A stretch of DNA of 64,000 nt from JAABTH01 sp964492615 (GCA_964492615.1 CAZBKZ010000007.1:1-64000), one strand, 5' to 3'; counted from the stretch's first letter, positions 1-9,728 are shown. A program made the numbers and translations. The notes: generated by a model from the letters alone, not told the origin.

Positions 1-63
1 GTCAAAGAACAATCAAAGATTGGCTTTAATTTAATAACTATATTGTACAAGGAGGGTTATTCA

Positions 64-1710
64 ATGAAAGCAGATAGAAGGGTAATTGTTTTGATCGCCC
101 TGCTGACAGCCCTGCTGTTCTTTTTGCCTGTTTTAACCGGCTGCCAGGGAGATAGCACGGCTGACGGCAGACCTGACGCCCTGAGGGTCGGGATTACCGT
201 GGAAATCGACTCGCTTAGTCCGCTGATTTCCTACAGCCAGATCGGTTACGAGGTTTTCTCCATCCTCTATGATTCACTGGTTATTCTCGACGAAAACTAT
301 GAACCGGTACCAAGCCTGGCCACTGAATGGCAGCTCAGCGATGATGAAACCGAGTGGACATTCAAGCTGCGAGACGATGTGAAATGGCATGATGGTGAAC
401 CTTTCACTGCAGCCGATGTGAAGTTTACTTACGAACTGCTGCTTGAAAACGAACTGGGTATGTATTCAGGTTATCTCGGCGGTATTGCAGAAATAGAGAC
501 TCCTGACGACTATACCGTTGTAATTAAAACAGATAAACCAAAAGCAAATATGCTGCTCAACTCGTGCCCCATAATACCCGAACATATCTGGAGCGAAGTT
601 GATCCGGAAGAATTCATGACCTGGGCCAACGAAGAGCCAGTCGGAACCGGCCCCTTCGAGTTTGCTGAATTCCGCTCCGGTGAGTTTTTAAAACTTGTTG
701 CCAACGATGACTACTTCGCCGGCAGACCGGCCGTAGACGAGTTAATTTTTGTAGTCTATGCCAATACTGACACCATGGCCCAGTCGATCAGGCTTGGTGA
801 AATTGACGCAGCAACCAACTTCAGCCCCAGCCAGTTAACAGCCCTGCAGGGCGAAGAGTCGCTGGACACTATTTCAGCAGTTGTCCTCGGTTTCACCGAA
901 CTGTCCTTTAACGCCTGGGATGATCCTACTTCACAGGCAAACCCGCTTCTAAAAGATACAACAATAAGACATGCCATCGAATTGTGTATCGACAAGCAGG
1001 GCATTATTGATATTGTTTATGCCGGACAGGGCTCAGTGGGCAGTTCCCTGATTCCCCCAGACGGTTTTTATCATTACGAACCGCCTGCAGGAGAATACAG
1101 GGGTTATGATATCGACAGGGCCAACCAGATTCTTGAAGATGCCGGATATATTGATCTCAACGGAGACGGTGTTCGCCAGGACAGCGCAGGCAACCCGCTG
1201 GAGTTTACCTTGACCCTCAGGGCCGACAATACCGATGAGGTCCAGGCCGGCCAGATGATAGCCGGCGGGGCGGCCCAGGCCGGAATTAAGCTGAATATTG
1301 AAACAGTCGATGACGGGTTGTTGATTGATAAAATTTACTCCGGCGACTTTGACATGTTCATCTGGGGCTGGGGAACCGACCTGGACCCAACCACAATTCT
1401 TAACGTGATGACAACCGCTCAGATTGGCAACATGAGCGATTCCAACTACTCTAACGAACGTTATGACGAGCTGTTTATTGAACAGCAAACCATTATGGAC
1501 CCCGATGAAAGGCGTGAAGTGGTCTGGGAAATGCAGCAGATCCTTTACGAAGAAGCGCCGTACATCATTTTGTTCTACGACAACAGCCTGCAGGCTGTTA
1601 ATACAGACAAGTGGACAGGATGGAAGAGAATCCCCGACGAGGGAGGATACTTCTTTAACCTGACCACCTACAACTACCTGAATGTCCGCCCGGCGGAGTC
1701 AGATCAGTAG
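64..1710 (+). CDS. Peptide/nickel-type ABC transporter substrate-binding lipoprotein (SBP family 5)
   Basis: This is the extracellular solute-binding protein of a Dpp/Opp-type importer, 548 residues, the usual size for family 5. The N-terminus has basic residues, a hydrophobic stretch and a lipobox ending LTGC, so it should be a membrane-anchored lipoprotein. The mature part carries family features such as the early LRVGITVEIDSLSP stretch and a late FDMFIWGWGTDLDP stretch. The ATG at 64 is chosen because AAGGAGGG lies just upstream; a TTG at 43 would place the ribosome binding site inside the gene. It heads a cluster with two permeases, two ATPases and two M20 peptidases, which suggests peptide uptake, but the ligand cannot be read from sequence. 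Confidence 0.93.
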   Translation: MKADRRVIVLIALLTALLFFLPVLTGCQGDSTADGRPDALRVGITVEIDSLSPLISYSQIGYEVFSILYDSLVILDENYEPVPSLATEWQLSDDETEWTFKLRDDVKWHDGEPFTAADVKFTYELLLENELGMYSGYLGGIAEIETPDDYTVVIKTDKPKANMLLNSCPIIPEHIWSEVDPEEFMTWANEEPVGTGPFEFAEFRSGEFLKLVANDDYFAGRPAVDELIFVVYANTDTMAQSIRLGEIDAATNFSPSQLTALQGEESLDTISAVVLGFTELSFNAWDDPTSQANPLLKDTTIRHAIELCIDKQGIIDIVYAGQGSVGSSLIPPDGFYHYEPPAGEYRGYDIDRANQILEDAGYIDLNGDGVRQDSAGNPLEFTLTLRADNTDEVQAGQMIAGGAAQAGIKLNIETVDDGLLIDKIYSGDFDMFIWGWGTDLDPTTILNVMTTAQIGNMSDSNYSNERYDELFIEQQTIMDPDERREVVWEMQQILYEEAPYIILFYDNSLQAVNTDKWTGWKRIPDEGGYFFNLTTYNYLNVRPAESDQ

Positions 1711-1809
1711 AAAGCATGCTCTGCGTCAAAATGTTTTAAATGTCGCAGAATAAGGTTATTAGTTAATATGTAAGCGCTTTATACTTGGCGAGACTGCTAC
1801 TTCCTGTTA

Positions 1810-1860
1810 GTATTCAGCCGGTTATTTTCCGACACCGGCAAACAATGACCGGCTGAATAC
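1810..1860 (+). promoter_or_regulatory. Long intergenic hairpin between binding protein and permease genes
   Basis: GTATTCAGCCGGT (1810-1822) is exactly complementary to ACCGGCTGAATAC (1848-1860), giving a 13-bp stem with a 25-nt loop. No T-run follows, so it is not a standard terminator. In binding-protein-dependent importers such hairpins often protect the upstream message or attenuate read-through, so that more binding protein than permease is made. That role is inferred here from position. Confidence 0.7.
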
Positions 1861-1882
1861 CTTTAATTACCGGGGTGATCAT

Positions 1883-2851
1883 TTGAAAAAACTGTATATA
1901 CTGAAAAAAATACTCCAATCGCTCTTAACGATCTTTTTTGTCCTGATTTTCAATTATTTTTTATTCAGAATCATGCCCGGCGATCCCCTGGCTATGATTA
2001 TGCGCAATCCCAGGGCTTCAGCGGAGGCTATTGAAAAAACCAAGGAGTTATTCGGCCTGGGCGAGGCCTGGTATATGCAGTTTCTAATCTACCTGCAAAA
2101 CCTCTTCCAGGGCGATTTTGGTCTCTCTTTTATCTATAAAAAAGATGTTCTTGAAGTAATCTGGGATAAGATCCTGCCCACGGTAATCATGGTCGGTCTG
2201 GCCCAGATCGTGGCGATTATTATCGGGGTTCTGCTCGGAGTGATTGCTGCCTGGAAAAGGGGTACAAAAATTGACGTAATCTCACTCAGTTTCTCCCTGA
2301 TCACCTATTCAATGCCCACCTTCTGGCTGGGGATCATCCTGATCTCCATTTTCAGCATTGGTCTGGGCCTCTTCCCCACTTCCGGCATGCTGACCCCTGG
2401 TAAAACATTTTTAAGCACCCTGGATATGATCAGGGATGGAACAGTGCACCTGGTACTGCCGGTTCTTACCCTAAGCCTGGTTTTAATCGGCGAGTACGCC
2501 CTGACTATGAGGAACACCCTGCTCGATGTGCTGACCGAAGACTACATGACTACAGTCAGGGCCAAGGGTTTCGACGATAAATACATGCTGAAAAAACATG
2601 CCGTACCCAATGCCATGTTGCCCATGATTACAATTATTGCCATTAACCTGGGGCTGACCATAGGCGGGGCCATCCAGGTGGAAACTATATTCTCCTGGCC
2701 GGGCCTGGGCAGGCTCATGTACGAAGCGCTGAACGGCAGGGATTACCCCCTGCTGCAGGGGATCTTTCTGCTGATTACCATTAGTGTGATCCTGGCCAAC
2801 TTGATCGCCGATATTACTTACAGTTACCTGGATCCCCGGGTTAAGAGCTGA
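1883..2851 (+). CDS. ABC transporter permease, DppB/OppB type
   Basis: First membrane subunit of the peptide importer, 322 residues. It has an N-terminal membrane segment, the family motif RIMPGDP near residue 30, and five further hydrophobic segments. The EAA-like cytoplasmic loop that contacts the ATPase is visible as TVRAKGFDDKYMLKKHAVPNA near residues 222-242. Translation starts at TTG 1883 behind GGGGTGATC. The next permease begins 6 nt after its stop, so the two are co-translated. Confidence 0.93.
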   Translation: MKKLYILKKILQSLLTIFFVLIFNYFLFRIMPGDPLAMIMRNPRASAEAIEKTKELFGLGEAWYMQFLIYLQNLFQGDFGLSFIYKKDVLEVIWDKILPTVIMVGLAQIVAIIIGVLLGVIAAWKRGTKIDVISLSFSLITYSMPTFWLGIILISIFSIGLGLFPTSGMLTPGKTFLSTLDMIRDGTVHLVLPVLTLSLVLIGEYALTMRNTLLDVLTEDYMTTVRAKGFDDKYMLKKHAVPNAMLPMITIIAINLGLTIGGAIQVETIFSWPGLGRLMYEALNGRDYPLLQGIFLLITISVILANLIADITYSYLDPRVKS

Positions 2852-2857
2852 GGTGCT

Positions 2858-3739
2858 GTGATGAATACAATCAAACAGGAAATGCGAAAAAAAAGAGTTG
2901 AAGCCTTTTACCAGAGTTTCCGTTCAAACAGGATGGGTATGATCGGCGCTGTAATTCTGATCTTTTTTATAGTCATCTCTATATTCGGCCCGCTCTTCTT
3001 CCCCTTCAACCCGCTGGAGTTCGGAGAACCGGGCAATGTTCTGCGACCTCCAGGAGGCAGCCACCTGCTGGGAACAGACAACCTGGGCCGGGACATTTTC
3101 AGCAATTTGCTGGCCGGCGGCAGGGTATCGTTGATGGTGGGGCTGCTGGCAACGGTTATCTCCATGTTTCTCGGTACTTCTATCGGGGTGGTCTCGGGCT
3201 TTGCCGGCAGTAAAACTGACATGATTTTAATGCGTATAACCGATTTCTTCCTGGTTTTACCCTGGCTGCCGCTGGTTCTGGTTTTGGCAGCCATTCTGGG
3301 CACAAGCATCTGGAATATCATCCTGGTTATCGGTCTCACCAGCTGGGCCGGAACGGCCCGCGTGGTTAGATCGCAAACATTATCTTTGAAAGAGCGGCCT
3401 TTTATCGAAAGGATACGCTCGATTGGAGCCGACGACAAAACAATAATTATCCGGCACATTTTGCCCAACGTTTTTCCGCTGGTTTTTGCCAATACAATTT
3501 TGATCACCGCCGTGGCAATCCTTTCGGAAACAACCCTCAGTTTTCTCGGCCTGGGTGATACCACCCGTTCAAGCTGGGGCATGATGCTTCATTACGCGTT
3601 TCAATCGGGCGCAGCCAGTTCCGGGGCTTACTGGTTTTTCCTGCCCCCCGGCATCTGTGTTGTGCTGGTTGTGCTGGCCTTTACCTTCCTCGGGTATGCC
3701 TTTGACGAAATGTTGAACCCGAAACTTAAAAGGAGATAG
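2858..3739 (+). CDS. ABC transporter permease, DppC/OppC type
   Basis: Second membrane subunit, 293 residues. It shows the DppC signature HLLGTDNLGRDIFSNLLAGGR (near residues 68-88), multiple membrane segments and an EAA-like loop with SIGADDKTIIIRHILPN. The start may be GTG 2858 or the adjacent ATG 2861; both are in frame and the ribosome binding site (GAGGTG) serves either. It sits 6 nt after the DppB-type gene and 2 nt before the first ATPase gene. Confidence 0.93.
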   Translation: MMNTIKQEMRKKRVEAFYQSFRSNRMGMIGAVILIFFIVISIFGPLFFPFNPLEFGEPGNVLRPPGGSHLLGTDNLGRDIFSNLLAGGRVSLMVGLLATVISMFLGTSIGVVSGFAGSKTDMILMRITDFFLVLPWLPLVLVLAAILGTSIWNIILVIGLTSWAGTARVVRSQTLSLKERPFIERIRSIGADDKTIIIRHILPNVFPLVFANTILITAVAILSETTLSFLGLGDTTRSSWGMMLHYAFQSGAASSGAYWFFLPPGICVVLVVLAFTFLGYAFDEMLNPKLKRR

Positions 3740-3741
3740 CG

Positions 3742-4710
3742 ATGGAACTGCTGCAGATTAACAACCTTAAAACTTACTTCGAAATTTCTGCCGGCACCGT
3801 TAAAGCAGTCGATGATGTCAGCCTGACCCTGAACTACGGGGAATCTCTCGGCCTGGTCGGCGAATCAGGGTGCGGCAAAACCACCACCGCGCTTTCGATT
3901 AACAACCTGCTGCCTGATGAAGGCAGAATAGTTTCCGGGGAAATCCTGCTGGAAGGGAAAAACCTGGTTGAAATGAGCGATCGTGAAATTAAGAAAATTC
4001 GCTGGAATGATGTTTCGATGATTTTCCAGGGAGCAATGAACGCATTAAACCCGGTTATGAAAATCGGCGACCAGATCGCTGAAACAATCGTATTACACCA
4101 GAAAAGCTCATTCAGAGAAGCGCTTAAAAAAGCCGAAGAGCTTTTCGCCCTGGTCGATCTTGAACCAAAACGTATTTCAAACTATCCCCACGAGTTTAGC
4201 GGCGGTATGAAGCAGAGAGCGATGATCGCCATGGCCCTGGCCTGTAACCCAAAGCTGGTAATCGGTGATGAGCCGACAACCGCTCTTGATGTTATGGTCC
4301 AGGCCCAGATTTTAAACCTGCTCTACAGGCTGAGGCAGGAGTTGAATATGGGGTTAATCCTGATTACCCATGATCTCTCTATCCTGGGAGAAACATGTGA
4401 TAAAATTGCGGTGATGTATGCCGGAAAAATTGTCGAATCAGGCGATGTAGAAGATATCTTTAACCGCAACAAACATCCTTACACGCATAAACTGCTCTCT
4501 TCTTTCCCCAACATTCACCGGGAAAGAATCATGCCTGAGGCAATTGAAGGAATACCCCCGGATCTGATCAACCCGCCACCTGGCTGCAGGTTCCATCCCA
4601 GGTGCCCCTATTGTATAGAGATCTGCCGGAGCGAAGAGCCGGCAATGACCATGGAGAGCAAAGGCCATTATTACGCCTGCCACCTGGGGGGTGTGCACAA
4701 TGGAAAATAA
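3742..4710 (+). CDS. ABC transporter ATP-binding protein, DppD/OppD type
   Basis: Cytoplasmic ATPase subunit, 322 residues. Walker A is GESGCGKTT (near residue 40), the ABC signature is SGGMKQR, and Walker B is LVIGDEPTTALD. The C-terminal extension with CRFHPRCPYCIEIC is the oligopeptide/dipeptide-transporter C-terminal domain, which in this family can carry an Fe-S cluster. It overlaps the following ATPase gene by 11 nt, which implies translational coupling of the two different ATPases. Confidence 0.94.
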   Translation: MELLQINNLKTYFEISAGTVKAVDDVSLTLNYGESLGLVGESGCGKTTTALSINNLLPDEGRIVSGEILLEGKNLVEMSDREIKKIRWNDVSMIFQGAMNALNPVMKIGDQIAETIVLHQKSSFREALKKAEELFALVDLEPKRISNYPHEFSGGMKQRAMIAMALACNPKLVIGDEPTTALDVMVQAQILNLLYRLRQELNMGLILITHDLSILGETCDKIAVMYAGKIVESGDVEDIFNRNKHPYTHKLLSSFPNIHRERIMPEAIEGIPPDLINPPPGCRFHPRCPYCIEICRSEEPAMTMESKGHYYACHLGGVHNGK

Positions 4711-5704
4711 GAATAAAATTATTTCGGTTAAAGATCTTAAAGTTCAATTTCAGATCAAGCAGTCTTTTCTGCACGAGCTCTTTGCAAAGAAGCAGAAAAT
4801 TGTTAAAGCTGTTGACGGTATCAGCCTCGATATTCACCAGGGAGAAATAGTATCCCTGGTCGGCGAAAGCGGCAGCGGAAAGACCACACTGGGCAAAGCC
4901 ATACTAAACCTGACCCCGATAACCTCCGGAGAAGTATTGTTCAAAGGTAAAAAGGTAGAACATACCAATAAAAGAGAACTGAAGCGTTTCAGGCAAAAAG
5001 CGCAAATGATTTTTCAGGATCCCTACCAGTCGCTCGACCCGAAAAGCATGATTATCGATACTGTGGCGGAACCGCTCGAGGTTAATAATCTGCTTAAAAC
5101 TGCAGCCGAGAGGAAGGAAAAAACAGTTAAAGCCCTGGAGGGCAGCGGTCTGGCCCCGGCCGAAAACTATCTTTACCGTTACCCGTACGAGCTGAGCGGA
5201 GGGCAGCGCCAAAGGGTGGCAATTGCCGGCTCGATTATCCTGGATCCCGACTTCATCGTAGCTGACGAACCGGTCTCCATGCTCGATGTTTCCGTGCGAA
5301 CCGGCATCCTGAAGCTCTTGCTGGAGCTTAAGAATGCCCGCAACCTGGCCTTTCTCTTCATTACCCACGACCTTTCCCTATCCTGGCTCATATCGGACCG
5401 GATCGCCATCATGTACCTGGGTAAGATAGTCGAAATTGGCCCGGCCGACGAGATAATAAAAAACTGCCGCCATCCTTATACCCGGGCCCTGCTCAGTATC
5501 ATGCCCATTCCAGAGGTGCATCGCAACAGGAACAGGCAGGTTCTTAAAGGTGAAATACCAGACCCGACTGAAATACCCCGGGGCTGCCGTTTTAATACAC
5601 GCTGCGAATTTGCCCATGACAGATGCTATAACGAAGAACCGCAGTTTACAGCGATCAGTGACAACCACGATGTTGCCTGCCACCTGGCAGCAAAGGAGCA
5701 ATAA
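4700..5704 (+). CDS. ABC transporter ATP-binding protein, DppF/OppF type
   Basis: Second ATPase of the importer, 334 residues from ATG 4700. Walker A GESGSGKTT, Q-loop MIFQDPYQSLDP, signature LSGGQRQR and Walker B FIVADEPVSMLD are all present, as is the C-terminal CRFNTRCEFA cysteine segment. ATG 4700 is preferred over GTG 4691 because CCTGGGGGGTG immediately upstream is a good ribosome binding site. The last base of the stop codon region is shared with the first M20 peptidase start at 5704, so peptide import and hydrolysis are coupled. Confidence 0.94.
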   Translation: MENKNKIISVKDLKVQFQIKQSFLHELFAKKQKIVKAVDGISLDIHQGEIVSLVGESGSGKTTLGKAILNLTPITSGEVLFKGKKVEHTNKRELKRFRQKAQMIFQDPYQSLDPKSMIIDTVAEPLEVNNLLKTAAERKEKTVKALEGSGLAPAENYLYRYPYELSGGQRQRVAIAGSIILDPDFIVADEPVSMLDVSVRTGILKLLLELKNARNLAFLFITHDLSLSWLISDRIAIMYLGKIVEIGPADEIIKNCRHPYTRALLSIMPIPEVHRNRNRQVLKGEIPDPTEIPRGCRFNTRCEFAHDRCYNEEPQFTAISDNHDVACHLAAKEQ

Positions 5705-6900
5705 TGGAGAAAATAAATATACTTGAAACCTTTTCAGAAGAAGAAGTTTTCGACCTTACTGCAGAACTGGTGCGAATACCAAGCTACACCGGCCTGAAAA
5801 ACCAGGAACAAGCAGTTGCCGCCCGCATATTCGACTTTTTTCAGAAAGAAGATATTGAAGTTTTTTACCAGTATCCCCTGGACAACCGGCCAAACGTTAT
5901 TGCCCGGATCAGGGGTAATGCAGAAGGCAAATCGCTGATGCTGAATGGCCATATGGATACAGTCCCTCCATACAACATGACCGGGGATCCCTATTCCGGT
6001 TCAATCATGATGGGCAACCTGTACGGACGGGGCAGCTGCGACATGAAGGGCGCTTTAGCCTGCATGATGGGAACTATGGCAGCCATCAAGCGAAGTGAAA
6101 TCGTCCTGGAAGGAGACCTGGTTTTTGCCGCCGTCATCAACGAGGAACAGAAAAGTGAAGGAACAGAATATATTGTTAAACACGGCCCTTACACCGATGC
6201 CGCAATTATAGGGGAACCGACCGGTCTTAATATTGCTGCCGGCCACCGGGGCCTGGAGTGGATTCAGATTGAAGTAATAGGCAAAACCACTCATGGTGGG
6301 ACTCCGCACGAAGGAGTTAACGCCATTTCCAAGGCTGCCAGGTTAATTAACACTATAGAAAAAGAATTATTGCCAAAGTTCAAAGAACGCAGGCACCCGC
6401 TGATCGGTGAACCGCTGCTAAACTTCGGTGTTATAGAGGGCGGTGACCAGCCCAGCTCAGTCGCGGGATACTGCAACATCTACATCGACCGGCGCTGGAC
6501 CCCGCTCGAAACTTTCGATATGGTAATGGAAGACTTTAAGCAGATTATTGATCAAATCAACCGCGAAGATGAAAATTTCAGGGCCGTGGTAAAAAGATAT
6601 TTTGATAATGACGATATGATGCTGCACAAACCGTTGGAAACTGACCTGAACGATCCAATAGTTAACTCTCTCCGTAAAGGGGTTCGCTCATCGCTAAGCA
6701 GGGAAGCGGAAATCGTTTCCTTTTTAGCCTGGACAGACGCATCGCTTTTAAGCAATTTTGCCGGGATAACCAGCGTTGTCTTCGGACCGGGGCACCTGAA
6801 AAAAGCTCACAGTGAAGATGAATACATTGAACTTGATCAGCTGGCGGGGGCTTACCGGGCTTACACCCTGGCTGCACTCGACTACTGTGGGGGCAAATAA
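5704..6900 (+). CDS. M20 family metallopeptidase (ArgE/DapE-like)
   Basis: Zinc-dependent amidohydrolase of the M20 family, 398 residues. Metal-binding motifs are visible: NGHMDTVP (metal His and Asp), GRGSCDMKG (bridging Asp), INEEQKSEGTE (catalytic Glu pair) and GEPTGL. The insertion domain with HRGLEWIQIEVIGKTTHGG is the dimerisation lid. Substrates in the family include acylated amino acids and short peptides; being directly coupled to the peptide importer it most likely processes imported peptides or N-acyl amino acids. No signal peptide, so cytosolic. Confidence 0.9.
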   Translation: MEKINILETFSEEEVFDLTAELVRIPSYTGLKNQEQAVAARIFDFFQKEDIEVFYQYPLDNRPNVIARIRGNAEGKSLMLNGHMDTVPPYNMTGDPYSGSIMMGNLYGRGSCDMKGALACMMGTMAAIKRSEIVLEGDLVFAAVINEEQKSEGTEYIVKHGPYTDAAIIGEPTGLNIAAGHRGLEWIQIEVIGKTTHGGTPHEGVNAISKAARLINTIEKELLPKFKERRHPLIGEPLLNFGVIEGGDQPSSVAGYCNIYIDRRWTPLETFDMVMEDFKQIIDQINREDENFRAVVKRYFDNDDMMLHKPLETDLNDPIVNSLRKGVRSSLSREAEIVSFLAWTDASLLSNFAGITSVVFGPGHLKKAHSEDEYIELDQLAGAYRAYTLAALDYCGGK

Positions 6901-6904
6901 ATTA

Positions 6905-8239
6905 ATGACAGAAAAAATTATTAAAGCAGTAATCAACACCCGCGATGAAATTATTAAAAATTCGATTGATCTAATCAACATTCCGAGCCTGACCGGCGAT
7001 ACCGAGGCAAATATCAAATGCCTCAAATACCTGGCCTCTATTGCCGGCAGCGAGGGAATTAATTGCTCTTACAGCAAAAAAAAAGATTGCCTGGTGCTGG
7101 AAATCGGCAGTGGTAAAGAAACAATTGGTGTGCTGACCCATGTTGACGTAGTCGGTATCGGAGACCTGAACAAATGGAAAACCCCACCCTTTGAAGGATT
7201 ATTCGACGGAAAGTTTATAACCGGCAGGGGCGCTATGGACGATAAAGTGCCTACGGCAATTATATTTAATATATTACGCTCCTTTAACCGCAGCGCTGTT
7301 AATTGCAGGCGGCGTCTGCAGTTAATAGTCGGCACCAGCGAAGAAGGTGAATGGAGCGACATGGAGAGCTTCAGGAGCGAATTTAACATACCCGATTTCT
7401 CCTTTACTCCTGACGGGGCCTTCCCCATTCACAACATTGAAAAAGGTTATTGCGATGTGGAGATTTCTATTCCCCTGGAAGCCGATTTCCTGGGAGGAAC
7501 CATCCTTGAATTGACCAGCGGCGACAGCAGCAACACCATTCCTTCGCGGGGCAGTTTTGTTTATAAAAATCATGCTCAGAATAAAACTGTGGTCATAGTC
7601 AGCAGCGGTTCCTCAATTCACAGTTCGCTGCCCGAAAACGGTGAAAATGCCCTCACTAAGCTGGCCTGGTTGATAAAAACTCACGGGCTTAAACATCCCC
7701 GCCTTAACACTTTTTCAGACTTTATCCTGGGCATGCACGAAGACTATTACGGGTCCTTCCTCGGTTTTGATAATGAAGAAACCAACTACAACGATGAATA
7801 TACCGGCAGAACCGCGGCTAACCCTACCGTGCTCAACTACAGCGAGGGAACCCTGGTTTTGAACATCAACATCCGCCACAAGTATGGTGTAACCAGGGAT
7901 GATATTGATCACCTCTTCCACCGGCTAAGCGATAAATTTGGCTTTAGATACCGCATTGTTGGTTACCAGGAACCACTCTACGTAAGCCGCACCAACCCCT
8001 TCTTTGAGATTATGAACAGGGCTTACGAGACAGTTACAGGGCTGGAAGGCGGCTTTACCCTGGCCCGGGGTACTTCCTACGCCAAGGCGCTGCCGAACAG
8101 CGTATGCTGGGGCCCGGTCTTTCCCGGTGAAGAAGATTCCTGTCACCGGGAAAATGAAAGAATCAGCCTGAAGAGTGTGATGCAGTGCACTGAAATATAC
8201 AGCCGTTTTCTGCTGGAAGCTTCAGTTACAACAGTTTAA
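6905..8239 (+). CDS. M20 family peptidase, PepV/dipeptidase-like
   Basis: Second M20 enzyme, 444 residues from ATG 6905. Motifs: VLTHVDVVGIGD (metal His/Asp), GRGAMDDKVPT (bridging Asp), GTSEEGEWSD (catalytic Glu pair), and the late metal His in SCHRENERISL. The order and the GAMDDK form are typical of PepV-like dipeptidases (Sapep family). It lies 4 nt after the first peptidase gene and so belongs to the same operon. A longer in-frame reading back to 6812 would overlap the upstream gene by 89 nt and is not supported by a ribosome binding site. Confidence 0.88.
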   Translation: MTEKIIKAVINTRDEIIKNSIDLINIPSLTGDTEANIKCLKYLASIAGSEGINCSYSKKKDCLVLEIGSGKETIGVLTHVDVVGIGDLNKWKTPPFEGLFDGKFITGRGAMDDKVPTAIIFNILRSFNRSAVNCRRRLQLIVGTSEEGEWSDMESFRSEFNIPDFSFTPDGAFPIHNIEKGYCDVEISIPLEADFLGGTILELTSGDSSNTIPSRGSFVYKNHAQNKTVVIVSSGSSIHSSLPENGENALTKLAWLIKTHGLKHPRLNTFSDFILGMHEDYYGSFLGFDNEETNYNDEYTGRTAANPTVLNYSEGTLVLNINIRHKYGVTRDDIDHLFHRLSDKFGFRYRIVGYQEPLYVSRTNPFFEIMNRAYETVTGLEGGFTLARGTSYAKALPNSVCWGPVFPGEEDSCHRENERISLKSVMQCTEIYSRFLLEASVTTV

Positions 8240-8265
8240 TTAACAATCAGCTTATGTGACAACCG

Positions 8266-8299
8266 GCCCGGCCAACAGGAAGGAGTCGGGCTTTTTTTT
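8266..8299 (+). terminator. Rho-independent terminator of the peptide transporter operon
   Basis: GCCCG (8266-8270) pairs with CGGGC (8287-8291) across a 16-nt loop and is followed by eight T residues. It sits 27 nt after the last peptidase stop. The stem is short, so termination may be partial. Confidence 0.6.
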
Positions 8300-8340
8300 G
8301 AGAATAATATAATTAAACTAACAGGGGGAGGATAACTAAG

Positions 8341-8985
8341 ATGGAAAAATCTTTTACCGTGCTGGTTGATAATAACAGTCTTACTCTTTCCAGGCTGGAA
8401 ACGGACCCATACGGTACCAATACCTACCTGCTCAGGTGTGCAAAATCAGGACAGTGCGTGTTGATCGACGCGCCCGGCAATGCTGAAACCGTTATTGACG
8501 AACTGGGCGATAGCCGGGTTCAGTACATCCTGATGACCCATGCCCACATGGATCATACAATGGCCCTGGAAGAACTGATTAAACTGCCGGGAGTTAGCCT
8601 GGCCGCTCATCAAGGCGAAATAAAGGCCTTGCCTGTTCAGGCGGACCGCCTGCTCGAAGACGGCGACCTGCTGCATTGCGGGGAACTTGAAATTAAAGTA
8701 ATCCACACCCCGGGCCATACGCCCGGCGGGCTCTGCTATTTAGTTGACGGTATACTGCTCGGAGGCGATACACTTTTTCCCGGAGGACCCGGTAAAACCG
8801 CTTCGCCGGAGAATTTAAGTACACTGCTTGCTTCAATCAAAAATAAAATTTTAACCCTGCCTGCCCAAACCGTTATCTATCCCGGGCACGGCGACCCTAC
8901 GACAGTGGCAGAACAGCGTCCCAAAGTGGAGGCTTTCCTGGCCCGCGGTTACGACAGCAACCTCCATGGAGATGTAACCTGGTAA
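8341..8985 (+). CDS. MBL-fold metallo-hydrolase (glyoxalase II-like)
   Basis: Metallo-beta-lactamase fold protein of 214 residues. The zinc motif is THAHMDHT (HxHxDH, near residue 62); further ligands are in TPGHTPGG, GGDTLF and YPGHGDPT. This layout matches the YcbL/glyoxalase II branch that hydrolyses thioesters such as S-lactoylglutathione, but no residue defines the substrate. A strong AGGGGGAGG ribosome binding site precedes ATG 8341. It converges on the PIG-L gene with a gap of only 4 nt. Confidence 0.88.
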   Translation: MEKSFTVLVDNNSLTLSRLETDPYGTNTYLLRCAKSGQCVLIDAPGNAETVIDELGDSRVQYILMTHAHMDHTMALEELIKLPGVSLAAHQGEIKALPVQADRLLEDGDLLHCGELEIKVIHTPGHTPGGLCYLVDGILLGGDTLFPGGPGKTASPENLSTLLASIKNKILTLPAQTVIYPGHGDPTTVAEQRPKVEAFLARGYDSNLHGDVTW

Positions 8986-8989
8986 GCAG

Positions 8990-9688
8990 TTACCAGGGAA
9001 ACTCAACCCGGTGAAAAGCTTCGGCCAGATCAAAATCCTGGTCGCGGGCTGAATCTTCGGCTCGCTGACGCAGCCATTGTTCAACGGATTCAAACTGGTG
9101 GCCGCCTACCTGGCTCTGGTGACAGCGCAGGGCAGCCAGCTTGGTATTAAAAGTATCTGTAATATCGGAAAAATAGTTGGGGTCTTCACTGGCCCAGAGT
9201 AATATATCCTTTACCTTATGAGGCATCAGCCCCGCTTTAAACAGATCGGGGTAAGCCAGGTGATCACGGGCAAAGGGAAAGGCTGCATCAAGCACCACCT
9301 GCCCCGTTATGCGGTGGTCGCGGTGCCAGACATAGCGGCGGTAAGGGTCGGCAGTAACCAGGGTTTCCGGTTGAAAAGTACGAATCCAGCGCACGATATC
9401 CTTGCGGAATTCAGCTGTATCCTCAAGGGTCTGGTCTTCATACCCTAGGAAGATTACTTCTTTCACCCCGAGAAGATCTGCCGCCGCCTGCTGTTCTTTT
9501 TTTCTTGTTTTAGCCAGCTCTTCAGGTCTGACCGTGTAATCTGAACTGCCTTTGCTTCCATCGGTGCAGATCAAATAGACTACTTTTTTACCTTCTTTTA
9601 CCCAACGGGCCACCGAACCGGACACGCCAAACTCTGAATCATCCGGATGGGGTGATACAATCATTATATCGGCTTTTCTGTCGATCAT
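8990..9688 (-). CDS. PIG-L (LmbE/BshB-like) N-deacetylase
   Basis: Zinc-dependent deacetylase of the PIG-L/LmbE family, 232 residues. The metal motif is SPHPDDSEFGVSG near residue 11, with the later zinc His in WHRDHRITG. Family members deacetylate GlcNAc conjugates, including MshB in mycothiol and BshB in bacillithiol synthesis. It lies 40 nt downstream of an MshA-like glycosyltransferase on the same strand, which supports a GlcNAc-glycoside as substrate. The ribosome binding site AAGGAG precedes ATG 9688. The product is not known. Confidence 0.88.
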   Translation of the reverse strand: MIDRKADIMIVSPHPDDSEFGVSGSVARWVKEGKKVVYLICTDGSKGSSDYTVRPEELAKTRKKEQQAAADLLGVKEVIFLGYEDQTLEDTAEFRKDIVRWIRTFQPETLVTADPYRRYVWHRDHRITGQVVLDAAFPFARDHLAYPDLFKAGLMPHKVKDILLWASEDPNYFSDITDTFNTKLAALRCHQSQVGGHQFESVEQWLRQRAEDSARDQDFDLAEAFHRVEFPW

Positions 9689-9728
9689 ATTGATGCTCCT
9701 TCATCCTGTTGTTTGTTATGGCAGAATA

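Noticed and set aside
2908..3582. Long minus-strand frame of 224 codons
   Set aside because: It is antisense to the DppC-type permease, which has clear family motifs, and has no recognisable protein features.
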